Made by a program: the position numbers and the translations under genes. Under the pieces are notes generated by a model. That model saw nothing but the letters and a program-made list of their open reading frames with translations, did no database searches and was not told the DNA's origin. A DNA stretch of 64,000 nt from Dyadobacter subterraneus (lineage in GTDB: Bacteria; Bacteroidota; Bacteroidia; Cytophagales; Spirosomataceae): NCBI RefSeq assembly GCF_015221875.1, contig NZ_JACYGY010000001.1, positions 248,001 through 312,000 on the forward strand, written 5' to 3'. Shown here piece by piece: positions 32,786 to 40,959 of the stretch (position 1 is its first letter; every line of letters starts with the position of its first letter).

Positions 32786-33826
32786 TTGGAAACGATTACC
32801 ATAAAAGATATTGCCCGGGCCTTAAATTTATCCACTTCCACGGTTTCCCGTGCGTTGCGGAATAGTTATGAGATCAATACTGAAACCAAGAAACTCGTTT
32901 TGGAATATGCCGAGAAAATGAATTACCGGCCTAATCCGATTGCGTTGAGTTTACGGGACAGTAAGAGCAAATCCATCGGTGTAATTTTACCTGAAATCGC
33001 CAATAATTTTTTCTCTCAGCTTATTAATGGCATTGAATCCATCGCTTACAATATGGGCTACCATGTTGTGATTTTTCAAAGTCATGAATCTTACGAGCGG
33101 GAGGTTGCCAACACCAATTATCTTGTTTCGAGAAAAGTGGATGGTTTGCTCGTATCCTTATCGAGCCTTACAACGGATATATCGCATTTTGAGGAATTGC
33201 TCGATAAAGGACTTCCAATTGTTTTCTTCGACCGTGTTCCCAAAAAAGTTGATACACATAAAATCGTTGCGGATAATTTTGGTGGAAGTTATCAGGCCAC
33301 AGAGCATTTGATCAAAACGGGGAAAAGAAAGATTGCGCATATTACCAGCCCGATCTATTTGTCGATCACAATGGAACGACTTGCAGGCTATCGAAAAGCT
33401 TTGGAAGATCATGGTATTCCATTTGATGAATCTTATGTAAAATATTGTCACCACGGCGGTATGGTTGTGAGTGAAAATGAAACTGCTGTGCAGGAATTAC
33501 TGGATATGGAGGAAGTTCCGGATGCTATTTTCACAGCCAGCGACAGAATCACAACGGGTTGTCTTTCTGTTTTACACCGAAAACATATCCGCATTCCCGA
33601 AGAAATTGCCATTGTTGGGTTTACCAATATTGGTGTTGCTGAATTACTAAATCCGCCATTAACAGCAGTCGTTCAACCTGCCATGGATATGGGAAACCAG
33701 GCGACTGAACTTTTGATCAAACTGATTGAACATCCTAAAAAACCTACTATTTTTGAAAGCAGATCATTAAAAACTTCTTTGATGATCCGGGAGTCTACTG
33801 CCGGTAAAACTGTAAATGTTTCCTAG
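32786..33826 (+). CDS. LacI-family transcriptional regulator of uronate catabolism
   Basis: The protein has 346 aa. No ATG is available; translation must start at TTG 32786, because the helix-turn-helix begins at residue 5 (TIKDIARALNLSTSTVSRAL). The effector domain is the usual type I periplasmic-binding fold: SKSIGVILPEIANNFFSQLI, then IVFFDRVPKKVDTHKIVADN and IAIVGFTN. Divergence from kduD-kduI and three copies of one operator suggest it senses a uronate or KDG-like intermediate. Which of this protein and the GntR protein at 2.9 kb binds the operator is not proven. A NUDIX gene follows after 13 bp, likely co-transcribed. Confidence 0.9.
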   Translation: METITIKDIARALNLSTSTVSRALRNSYEINTETKKLVLEYAEKMNYRPNPIALSLRDSKSKSIGVILPEIANNFFSQLINGIESIAYNMGYHVVIFQSHESYEREVANTNYLVSRKVDGLLVSLSSLTTDISHFEELLDKGLPIVFFDRVPKKVDTHKIVADNFGGSYQATEHLIKTGKRKIAHITSPIYLSITMERLAGYRKALEDHGIPFDESYVKYCHHGGMVVSENETAVQELLDMEEVPDAIFTASDRITTGCLSVLHRKHIRIPEEIAIVGFTNIGVAELLNPPLTAVVQPAMDMGNQATELLIKLIEHPKKPTIFESRSLKTSLMIRESTAGKTVNVS

Positions 33827-33839
33827 TATTCAATAATTC

Positions 33840-34331
33840 ATGAACGGTTCTTCTGCGATTTGTCTGCCGGTTGAAAATTCACTTTTTAACTTCCGGGTAG
33901 CTGGTGTTGCTATGCATAACGGAAAATTACTTCTGCACAAAACGCCAACTGATAATTTCTGGAGCCTTCCGGGCGGGCGGGTTGATCTGTTTGAATTTTC
34001 CAGAGAAACGCTTTTACGTGAAATGCTGGAAGAAATTGGCAAAACGGTTAGCGTTGGTAATCTTCTCTGGGTGGTTGAGAACTTCTTCGAATACAACAAT
34101 ATCAAACATCATGAAATCGGGTTTTATTACCAAATGGAGATTTCTGATCTTGAAAACCAGGATGATTTTATTGTGACAGAAGATGAAACAGAGCTGTTAT
34201 TTCATTGGGAAGAAATTGATAAAATAAATCCCGGAAGCATATATCCGGAATTTATTACCAAAGATTTACTCCTCAATACTTCGTCAATTCAGCATATCAC
34301 CCAAAATTTTAAAAATCTGAATGTCATTTAA
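33840..34331 (+). CDS. NUDIX hydrolase
   Basis: The protein has 163 aa, a single domain. The NUDIX box reads GGRVDLFEFSRETLLREMLE then EIGK, which fits G-x5-E-x7-R-E-x2-E-E-x-G. It hydrolyses a nucleoside diphosphate linked to another group; the substrate is unknown. It starts 13 bp after the LacI regulator and its last eight bases overlap the 3' end of the convergent GH31 gene. A metabolic link to the sugar cluster is possible but unsupported. Confidence 0.88.
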   Translation: MNGSSAICLPVENSLFNFRVAGVAMHNGKLLLHKTPTDNFWSLPGGRVDLFEFSRETLLREMLEEIGKTVSVGNLLWVVENFFEYNNIKHHEIGFYYQMEISDLENQDDFIVTEDETELLFHWEEIDKINPGSIYPEFITKDLLLNTSSIQHITQNFKNLNVI

Positions 34332-36471
34332 TTGATTTGGTAATGAAGTGCCATTTCACCCTTCCGAAATTATTAGGTTTTCCGTTTTCAGCCTCAGAAA
34401 TACGCCCTTTCAAAACGCCGTTTTTTTCTTCAACAATCAAATCCCGCCACGAATACTGATCTTTTTCATAAGCGAAAGTTTCACCATCATCATCATATAA
34501 TCTTGAAACAGCAGGTTTTTTACCATAAACCCGAATTTCCAGATCAACTTTTTCTCCTGCTTTTGGCGCATGTAACAGCGGCGGCATTAAAGGAATAATT
34601 CCTCCTTCTTTTACAAAAACTGGAATCTTGGCAAGTCCGGGTGTGATGGTAATAACCTGACCGTCGCCAACAAAATTTCCGTTATAGAAATCGTACCATT
34701 TTCCTTTTGGTAAAATTACTTTTCTTGAAGTTTGCCCGGTAAACATCGGAGCGACCAGCAAGTATTCCCCGGCCATATACTGATCTTTTACTTCTCTGGA
34801 AGTTGCTTCTTCGTATGGATTTTCTTCCAGATTTGTTGCGGTTTTTTCTTTTGTCAAATCGCTGCCAAATCCATCTTCCAGGCTCATTCCACGGAAAGGC
34901 GGCGTTCCTTCATAATGATATTTTGCAAAAGTAGAATACCAGTAAGGCATCATCCGCATCCGTAATTGCGCAACTTCTTTCACCTGTTCCGCTACTTCCG
35001 GGAAAGTCCAGGGCTGCGTACTGCTTGCCCACGCATTGATCATCGCCATGGGCGAAAAACAAACGGTTTGAAATCTTCTCAGCCATTCTTCACTCGTTTT
35101 TGATGCACGTACCTCCGGCGTCCAAAGTACCCCTGCATAACCACTGTTGATCAATGCAGTGATAAATTCTTCGTGACTATAATTGTCGTTGTAAATCACA
35201 TATGGGAACGAAGAACCGCCTGCATTTGAGCCACGGACTAAACTATAAGTCCGTCGGTTATTTTTCCTGAACATTTCATAGGAATATTTCTGAACCAGCA
35301 AGCCATAAGTCTGTCGCATTTGTTCAGAAGTATGTCTGGATGGAAAAGTAGCAACATCTGGCCAGACATAAGAATCATAGCCATCGACTTCATCAATTTT
35401 ATACCCGCTCACGCCAATTTTCACATGTTCTTTTTCAAACTGGTCAAATAAAATTTTTCTGGCTTCGGGCATTGAAAGATCTGGCACGATACCATTCCAG
35501 ACTGTATGAGAACCTGTAAAAGGTTTTATGGCGGAATAAATTTCAGCATCCGGCGAAACGTATGGATTTGTCCACAAATTGATTTTTACACCGACTTCAT
35601 CCATTTCTTTTACAACTTTCTCAGGATTTGGAAAACGAGTTTTATCCCATTCAAATGTGCAGGGATAAGATTTGCTTTGCCAGCCCGGTTCCAGCCCGAT
35701 AAAATCCAGCGGGAAACCTTTGTCAGAAAATGCCTTGGCTTCGGCTTTTACCTGAGCGTCGGTATACAAACGGTTTACGCGTTGGGTAAATCCTAAACCC
35801 CATCTTGGAGGCAGACAACCTCCTCCGCTCAGCAAATTAAACCGCTCAATGACATTAACCGGTTTTGGACCTGCGAATACATACATTTCAATACCTTCCG
35901 CCGGAACCAGCATTTCCACGGCATCAGAATATGGATGCGCACTCCAACTGTCATCAGTATTTCGGTCTTGTACTTCCGGAGGATTTTTGCTGTCTTTTCT
36001 GACTGAGGAACCTGCGTAAACATCAATATATTTTGAAGAATTAACGAAAACGCCATAACCCAGCGAGGAAATGTAAAATGGGGTGGGAGCATGGGTTCGC
36101 CCGTTATCCGACTTTCCATAATGATCAACATGAAGCTGCATAATTCTGCCTCGCTGATGAATCGTCTGGAAATTCAGGCCGAAGCCATATAACTGTTCAT
36201 TTCGTTGCAGAGGAAAACGCAAATAGGTTTTTCCATTTTTTACTTCAACCGATATATCCGTATTATTAAGTGGAAAAGCTGCTTTTTGAAGTTTTTGCAA
36301 TGCAGGCGATGGCTGAACATCCGCAGCATTTAATAAGTTATAAACATCGGGTTTACCCACAACACCCTTCCAGACACCCGGATAAATTTCCCGCCAGTTT
36401 ACAGATTGGGAATGGCTTGAAAATGAAAGATAAATAACGAAAAACGAGAGTCGTAGAAATTTACGTTTCAT
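34324..36471 (-). CDS. GH31-family alpha-glycosidase (alpha-xylosidase/glucosidase-like), exported
   Basis: The protein has 715 aa with a signal peptide ending at SSHSQS. The GH31 N-terminal beta-sandwich (EQLYGFGLNFQTIHQRGR) leads into the barrel with GLEPGWQSKSYPCTFEWDK and the nucleophile region GYKIDEVDGYD, with Asp in the K-x-D context. The acid/base region differs from the common W-S-G-D-N form: here it is YNDNYSHEEF after RGSNAGGSSF, so specificity may be unusual. A C-terminal DUF5110-like beta domain follows. It sits at the edge of the uronate cluster and may trim side chains of pectin or xyloglucan in the periplasm. Confidence 0.85.
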   Translation of the reverse strand: MKRKFLRLSFFVIYLSFSSHSQSVNWREIYPGVWKGVVGKPDVYNLLNAADVQPSPALQKLQKAAFPLNNTDISVEVKNGKTYLRFPLQRNEQLYGFGLNFQTIHQRGRIMQLHVDHYGKSDNGRTHAPTPFYISSLGYGVFVNSSKYIDVYAGSSVRKDSKNPPEVQDRNTDDSWSAHPYSDAVEMLVPAEGIEMYVFAGPKPVNVIERFNLLSGGGCLPPRWGLGFTQRVNRLYTDAQVKAEAKAFSDKGFPLDFIGLEPGWQSKSYPCTFEWDKTRFPNPEKVVKEMDEVGVKINLWTNPYVSPDAEIYSAIKPFTGSHTVWNGIVPDLSMPEARKILFDQFEKEHVKIGVSGYKIDEVDGYDSYVWPDVATFPSRHTSEQMRQTYGLLVQKYSYEMFRKNNRRTYSLVRGSNAGGSSFPYVIYNDNYSHEEFITALINSGYAGVLWTPEVRASKTSEEWLRRFQTVCFSPMAMINAWASSTQPWTFPEVAEQVKEVAQLRMRMMPYWYSTFAKYHYEGTPPFRGMSLEDGFGSDLTKEKTATNLEENPYEEATSREVKDQYMAGEYLLVAPMFTGQTSRKVILPKGKWYDFYNGNFVGDGQVITITPGLAKIPVFVKEGGIIPLMPPLLHAPKAGEKVDLEIRVYGKKPAVSRLYDDDGETFAYEKDQYSWRDLIVEEKNGVLKGRISEAENGKPNNFGRVKWHFITKSIK

Positions 36472-36596
36472 AATAGTTGGGTCAGATCAAAGGGTATATT
36501 GGGTATAAACATCAGCCAATGTTCATAATATTAAGTAAACAAAAATGCCCCTTCTTTCTACTAGAAAAAAACTTTGCAAATTAAAAGTCTATTAAT

Positions 36597-36628
36597 ATTG
36601 TAGATTAAATAGATTAATAATATATTTG
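36597..36628 (+). promoter_or_regulatory. Promoter of the redoxin gene
   Basis: ATTG (36597-36600), exactly 20 nt, then TATATTTG (36621-36628). This is a near-consensus Bacteroidota promoter. The leader to ATG 36669 would be about 35 nt. Confidence 0.65.
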
Positions 36629-36668
36629 TACTTAGAAACTCAAACAGGTACACAACACCCTAACGATT

Positions 36669-37286
36669 ATGTATTACGAAATCGAAGATGAGCTGGGTAA
36701 TATTTCTACCATTCAGCTAAAAGAAAGAGAATTGGATGAGCGTGTGGAGGAACTGAAAACTGGTGATTTTGCTCCTATTTTCTATCTTAAATCGGCAGAC
36801 GGCGTTCAGGTTACTTCCGTTTCAGGATTTTCTGTTGCCGATGATTCCAAATCATTAATGGAACTGATTGCTTACAATCCATTGGTTTTGAGTTTCTATT
36901 GTCCATGCTGGGGAAGTTACGCGCCGAAGCATTTGGCAGCGTTGCAGGAACTTGCACCGAAGATTGAAGCATTTGGTGGACAGCTTTTAGTATTAACCAA
37001 TGAGTCTCCCAAAGAAATTTCAAGGATTTCCAAAAAATTGAATCTCGACTTTACGATTATTCACGATAAGGATTTTAACGTAGCAAGATCGTACGGAGTA
37101 TATTCAGAAACTTCGCCAATCTGGGATCGTATCGCAGGAATCTCAGAAGAAGTTTTTACGCCTTCTTTGTTTGTGATCGGAAAAGATAGAAAAGTATCTT
37201 ACGTTTTTGTTGATGAAAATTTTGACGGAACACCTGATCGTAAAGAATTACTGAAATCCGTTTATAACTGGAAAGAGAAAAAATAA
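36669..37286 (+). CDS. Redoxin-domain (AhpC/TSA-like) protein
   Basis: The protein has 205 aa without signal peptide. After a 60-residue N-terminal region comes a thioredoxin fold: LVLSFYCPCWGSYAPKHLAAL, carrying two cysteines as C-P-C-W at about residues 78-80, then GGQLLVLTNESPKEISRI and FTIIHDKDFNVARSYGVY, typical of AhpC/TSA proteins. The motif differs from the usual peroxiredoxin P-x3-T-x2-C. It could be a thiol peroxidase or a disulfide reductase acting in the cytosol. Confidence 0.75.
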   Translation: MYYEIEDELGNISTIQLKERELDERVEELKTGDFAPIFYLKSADGVQVTSVSGFSVADDSKSLMELIAYNPLVLSFYCPCWGSYAPKHLAALQELAPKIEAFGGQLLVLTNESPKEISRISKKLNLDFTIIHDKDFNVARSYGVYSETSPIWDRIAGISEEVFTPSLFVIGKDRKVSYVFVDENFDGTPDRKELLKSVYNWKEKK

Positions 37287-37389
37287 CGCATCAAAATATT
37301 CCTCCGGCACCGGCGATCTGACTGTTTCAATTATATTTGAACCAGCCGGATTGCCGGTTCTGTTTTCTAATCAATCAGCCATCAACATT

Positions 37390-38553
37390 ATGCCTTCTGC
37401 TAAATCAGCAATTCAGTCAAAATTACCCAAAGTCGGCACTACCATTTTTACCCGCATGTCCAGACTTGCCGAAGATCATAAGGCAATAAATCTGGCACAG
37501 GGTTTTCCTGAATTTGATTGTTCACCGGAATTGCAAAAACTGGTTGATAAATATATTGATCAGGGGAAAAATCAGTATGCACCGATGGCTGGTGTGATGG
37601 GATTAAGGGAAGCGATTTCACAAAAAGTTTTTGCCGCAACAAAAACCGAATATCATCCGGAATCAGAAATTACCATAACAAGCGGTGCAACAGAAGCGCT
37701 TTATGTGGCTATTTCGACGGTTGTAAATCCGGGAGACGAGGTGATTGTTTTTGAACCGGCATACGACAGTTACGTTCCGGCGATTGAAATGAATGGCGGA
37801 ATCCCGGTTTTCGTAACGCTTGACCCGCAATATGAATACATCGATTGGGAAATTGTAAAATCAAAAGTGACGAATAAAACCAGGGCTATCATTATAAACA
37901 CACCGCATAATCCAACTGGGAAAGTCTGGACGGAATTCGATTTAAAACAACTGGATTTCCTGGCTGATAAAAATAATCTTTTTGTGATCAGCGATGAGGT
38001 TTATGAGCATATCATTTTTGATGATTTAAAACATGTTTCTGCTGCTTCAATTCCTTCCTTAGCGTCCAGAACATTTTTATGTGGCTCTTTTGGAAAAACA
38101 TTCCATGTTACCGGCTGGAAAGTTGGCTATTGTCTGGCACCCAAAGAATTTACGGCTGAGTTTCGGAAAATACACCAGTTTATGGTTTTCAGTGTGATCA
38201 CGCCTTTTCAATTTGCTATCGCAGAATTCCTGAGACAACCGGAGCATTATCAAACGCTTTCCGCGTTTTATGAAAGGAAAAGAAATATTTTTAACGAGGC
38301 GATAAAGGATATTGGATTTATTTTGAAACCGTCGGAAGGGAGCTTTTTTCAAAATGTATCTTATAAAAACCTGTCGGAGGAAAATGACCTGGTTTTGGCT
38401 GAAAGATTGACAAAAGAAGCAGGTGTTGCATCCATTCCACTATCCGCATTTTATGGTGAAGAAACGAATTTCCGTGTATTAAGATTTTGCTTCGCCAAAA
38501 ACGACGACACGCTTCTGAGAGCTGCTGAGTTATTGAATAAAGTAATCTGGTGA
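37390..38553 (+). CDS. Methionine aminotransferase (PLP-dependent, YbdL/KAT-like)
   Basis: The frame is open from a TTG at 37351, but ATG 37390 (MPSAKSAIQSKLPKVGTTIF) fits the family, giving 387 aa. It is a fold-type I class I aminotransferase: INLAQGFPEFDCSPEL, TSGATEALYVAI, NTPHNPTGKVW, ISDEVYEHI and the PLP lysine in CGSFGKTFHVTGWKVGYC. The YbdL group transaminates methionine and aromatic amino acids with 2-oxo acids in the cytosol, for instance in methionine salvage. An imperfect long palindrome at its 3' end likely terminates it. Confidence 0.87.
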   Translation: MPSAKSAIQSKLPKVGTTIFTRMSRLAEDHKAINLAQGFPEFDCSPELQKLVDKYIDQGKNQYAPMAGVMGLREAISQKVFAATKTEYHPESEITITSGATEALYVAISTVVNPGDEVIVFEPAYDSYVPAIEMNGGIPVFVTLDPQYEYIDWEIVKSKVTNKTRAIIINTPHNPTGKVWTEFDLKQLDFLADKNNLFVISDEVYEHIIFDDLKHVSAASIPSLASRTFLCGSFGKTFHVTGWKVGYCLAPKEFTAEFRKIHQFMVFSVITPFQFAIAEFLRQPEHYQTLSAFYERKRNIFNEAIKDIGFILKPSEGSFFQNVSYKNLSEENDLVLAERLTKEAGVASIPLSAFYGEETNFRVLRFCFAKNDDTLLRAAELLNKVIW

Positions 38554-38560
38554 TTTTTTA

Positions 38561-38666
38561 GGTTACACAGAGAACCACGGAGAAAATGAGAGGGGCACAG
38601 AGTTATTTTTGATTCAATAAAAACTCTGTGTTCCTCTTTTAATCTCTGTGGTTCTCCGTGTAAACC
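38561..38666. repeat. Long imperfect palindrome between convergent genes
   Basis: The arm GGTTACACAGAGAACCACGG... (38561-38604) pairs with its near-complement (38622-38666, ending CTCTGTGGTTCTCCGTGTAA). Each arm is about 44 bp around an 18-base loop, with a few mismatches. It fills the whole space between two convergent genes and can act as a terminator in both directions. It looks like a dispersed Bacteroidota repeat. Confidence 0.8.
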
Positions 38667-38671
38667 AAAAA

Positions 38672-39907
38672 TTATTTCTTAAATAATAATGCTTTTATGG
38701 GCTGGATTCTTGTGATGATCAGTGTTGGAATCATCAGTATGAGTGCGGAAACGATGATTGTGGTCACGTTGATCAACACAAAAGTTGGCCAGTCAAAATC
38801 TATTGGGACCGTATCCATATTATAATTTACAGGATCCAGCGGAATGATTTTATAATGGTGCTGCAGCCAGCAGAAAGATAATCCCGCAATATTTCCGATC
38901 AATAATCCTTGTCTGACCATATACAAACCTACGCGTAAAAATACCATTCGGATTTGTTTATTGGGACTACCGAGTGTTTTCAAAAGCCCGATTAAGGGTG
39001 TCCTTTCCATGATCATTACCAATAAAATGGAGATCATATTGAAGCAGGCTACAAACAAAATCAGGGTTAGGAAAACGGCTGTGTTTTTATCCAGCAAATA
39101 AAGCCAGTCAAATAACTGACGAAATGTGTCCGTAACTTTTTGAAGATAAACGGCCGGAGGAAGAATTCTTTTTAATTGAAGCGCGACCTGATCCAGTTGT
39201 TTGAAATCTTTTAAATAAATCTCATAAGTCCCAATGGAATCTGCACCCCAGCCATTTAGCCGCTGCACAAGTCTGAGATCACCAATAACCAGACGATCAT
39301 CAAATTCCTCCATTTGGGTATCATAAATTCCGGTAACGGTGAGTTTTCTTGGCCTCGGCGGATCCTGCAAAGAATACATAATTACGTCATCCCCAGGTTT
39401 TAACCTAAGCTGTGAAGCAATTTTCCGACTGATCAAAATTTCAGAAGAATAACCATATTTGATTGAAGAAGAATCTTTTGAGCCGATCAATCTTCCTTCT
39501 ATTAATGAACGTTTGAAAAGACTCCAGTCGTAATCTTTTCCTACTCCTTTCAATACAACACCTTTTATTTCATCAGGCGTTTTTAAAATTCCGGATTTAT
39601 GCGCTACGGCTTGCCAGTGACTTATTTCCGGCATTGTCTTTAAAGCGTCAGAAACGGGATTTTTTACATTCATCGCGCCTTCTTCATAGGTATTTCCCTG
39701 CGCGAAAGCTGTGATGTTGATATGAGCGCCAAAGAGGAAAACCTTTTCCTGAATTGTTTTCTTAAAACCGATTAAAACTGCAAAAGATATTATCCCGACT
39801 GCGACGCCAATCGCAATACTGGCCACGCCAATACGTGAAACCGTTGCTGAAAATGAACCGGCTTCATTGTTCCGGATGCGTTTGGCGATAAAGGAAGGAA
39901 ATTGCAA
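38672..39907 (-). CDS. ABC transporter permease of the LolC/LolE (FtsX) type
   Basis: The protein has 411 aa. No ATG exists: an in-frame stop lies upstream, so the start is TTG 39907 (MQFPSFIAKRIRNN). A first membrane segment (IGVASIAIGVAVGIISFAV), a long periplasmic MacB-core-like domain, then three C-terminal segments (AVFLTLILFVACFNMISILLV and two more) form the FtsX layout. The block MERTPLIGLLKTLGSPNKQI is diagnostic of LolC/E permeases, which release lipoproteins from the inner membrane to LolA. The ATPase gene is not adjacent. Confidence 0.87.
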   Translation of the reverse strand: MQFPSFIAKRIRNNEAGSFSATVSRIGVASIAIGVAVGIISFAVLIGFKKTIQEKVFLFGAHINITAFAQGNTYEEGAMNVKNPVSDALKTMPEISHWQAVAHKSGILKTPDEIKGVVLKGVGKDYDWSLFKRSLIEGRLIGSKDSSSIKYGYSSEILISRKIASQLRLKPGDDVIMYSLQDPPRPRKLTVTGIYDTQMEEFDDRLVIGDLRLVQRLNGWGADSIGTYEIYLKDFKQLDQVALQLKRILPPAVYLQKVTDTFRQLFDWLYLLDKNTAVFLTLILFVACFNMISILLVMIMERTPLIGLLKTLGSPNKQIRMVFLRVGLYMVRQGLLIGNIAGLSFCWLQHHYKIIPLDPVNYNMDTVPIDFDWPTFVLINVTTIIVSALILMIPTLIITRIQPIKALLFKK

Positions 39908-40021
39908 AGAATCGGACTGGTTAAAATTGATTTATCTGCAAAAGTAGGTAAAAAATATACCGTGATGAAAACGGCGTCTGTGATCGGTGACTTTTTGTGT
40001 AGAAAATAAAAATGATTTGCA

Positions 40022-40051
40022 CAAAAAAGATCAGCCTTCGTTGGCTGATCT
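40022..40051 (-). terminator. Rho-independent terminator of the 40.1-kb lipoprotein gene
   Basis: GATCAGCC and GGCTGATC form a perfect eight-pair stem with a small TTCG-type loop. On the minus strand TTTTTT follows. It lies 47 bp past the lipoprotein stop. Confidence 0.85.
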
Positions 40052-40097
40052 CAATTTTATCAAAACAATATTTGATTATCAAAAGAATCAAGTTTTT

Positions 40098-40742
40098 TTA
40101 AAACACCACGAAATTATAATAGTTTGATATGTCACCAACTTTTTCATACGACCAAACTGGTTTCAAAGTATATGAGTAAGTAACGGGGCCAAGTTTTGGA
40201 TCTGTGAGGTCCACCGTAAATTTTAAACTTGGTGGTGTAGGGGCTGCCTGGGCTGCCTCGAGTGTGGTATAGCTGATAATGCTTGCGAGATCAAGTTTTG
40301 CAGGGTTCTCAAACGGAATAGGGATCGTACTTGAACCCACATAACTTTTGGTTACAATGGTCCCAGCCACGTCGTCCCAATAATATTCAAGATTCAGAGG
40401 CAGTGGAATTTTAACTGAGAAAGAAAATGTTTTTGCGGTCGAAGGGAATTTAGTGTTTGGTATTTCGCTACCCGAATAAATCAGAATATATCCTTGTCGA
40501 AAAAGAAAAAATACACTTTTCCGGTAGGCATCAAATGCGGGCAAATTTGTTAAATCAACGGTTTCGTTGCCGGATTTTCTTTCAATTTTGGTTACGTAAA
40601 GGATTTGCGACTGAACCAAATTGAGGGCTTCTTCCTTCGTTAATGCGGCTTTTTTTAATTCTGGTTCTTGTTTCTCATTAGTGCACGAAAGCGTTACACT
40701 CAAAAAAAACAAAATGTAAAGTAAACATAATGATGGTTTCAT
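40098..40742 (-). CDS. Hypothetical lipoprotein
   Basis: The protein has 214 aa. A lipoprotein signal ends at LSVTLSC (Cys about residue 20), followed by TNEKQEPELKK. The remainder has a helix AALTKEEALNLVQSQILYVTKIE and then a beta-rich region with paired strands. No family is recognised. Single gene with its own terminator, between two unrelated units. Confidence 0.65.
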   Translation of the reverse strand: MKPSLCLLYILFFLSVTLSCTNEKQEPELKKAALTKEEALNLVQSQILYVTKIERKSGNETVDLTNLPAFDAYRKSVFFLFRQGYILIYSGSEIPNTKFPSTAKTFSFSVKIPLPLNLEYYWDDVAGTIVTKSYVGSSTIPIPFENPAKLDLASIISYTTLEAAQAAPTPPSLKFTVDLTDPKLGPVTYSYTLKPVWSYEKVGDISNYYNFVVF

Positions 40743-40959
40743 AAGTGTGATTGATTGGTGAATTGACAGTCATAAAAATAAACATTTTGTAATTATTATT
40801 TTATTTATTATGATTATTTCTATTAAATGGTTTCTCGTCCTAATGGGATTTTGCAATTCATCGCTTCCTGTTTAATTCTTCTCATCTTTTTTTTGTTATG
40901 TTGGCAGAGAATTAGAATTGTAAAACCCAAATTGCAGATCACAAACCGGATTATTGATT

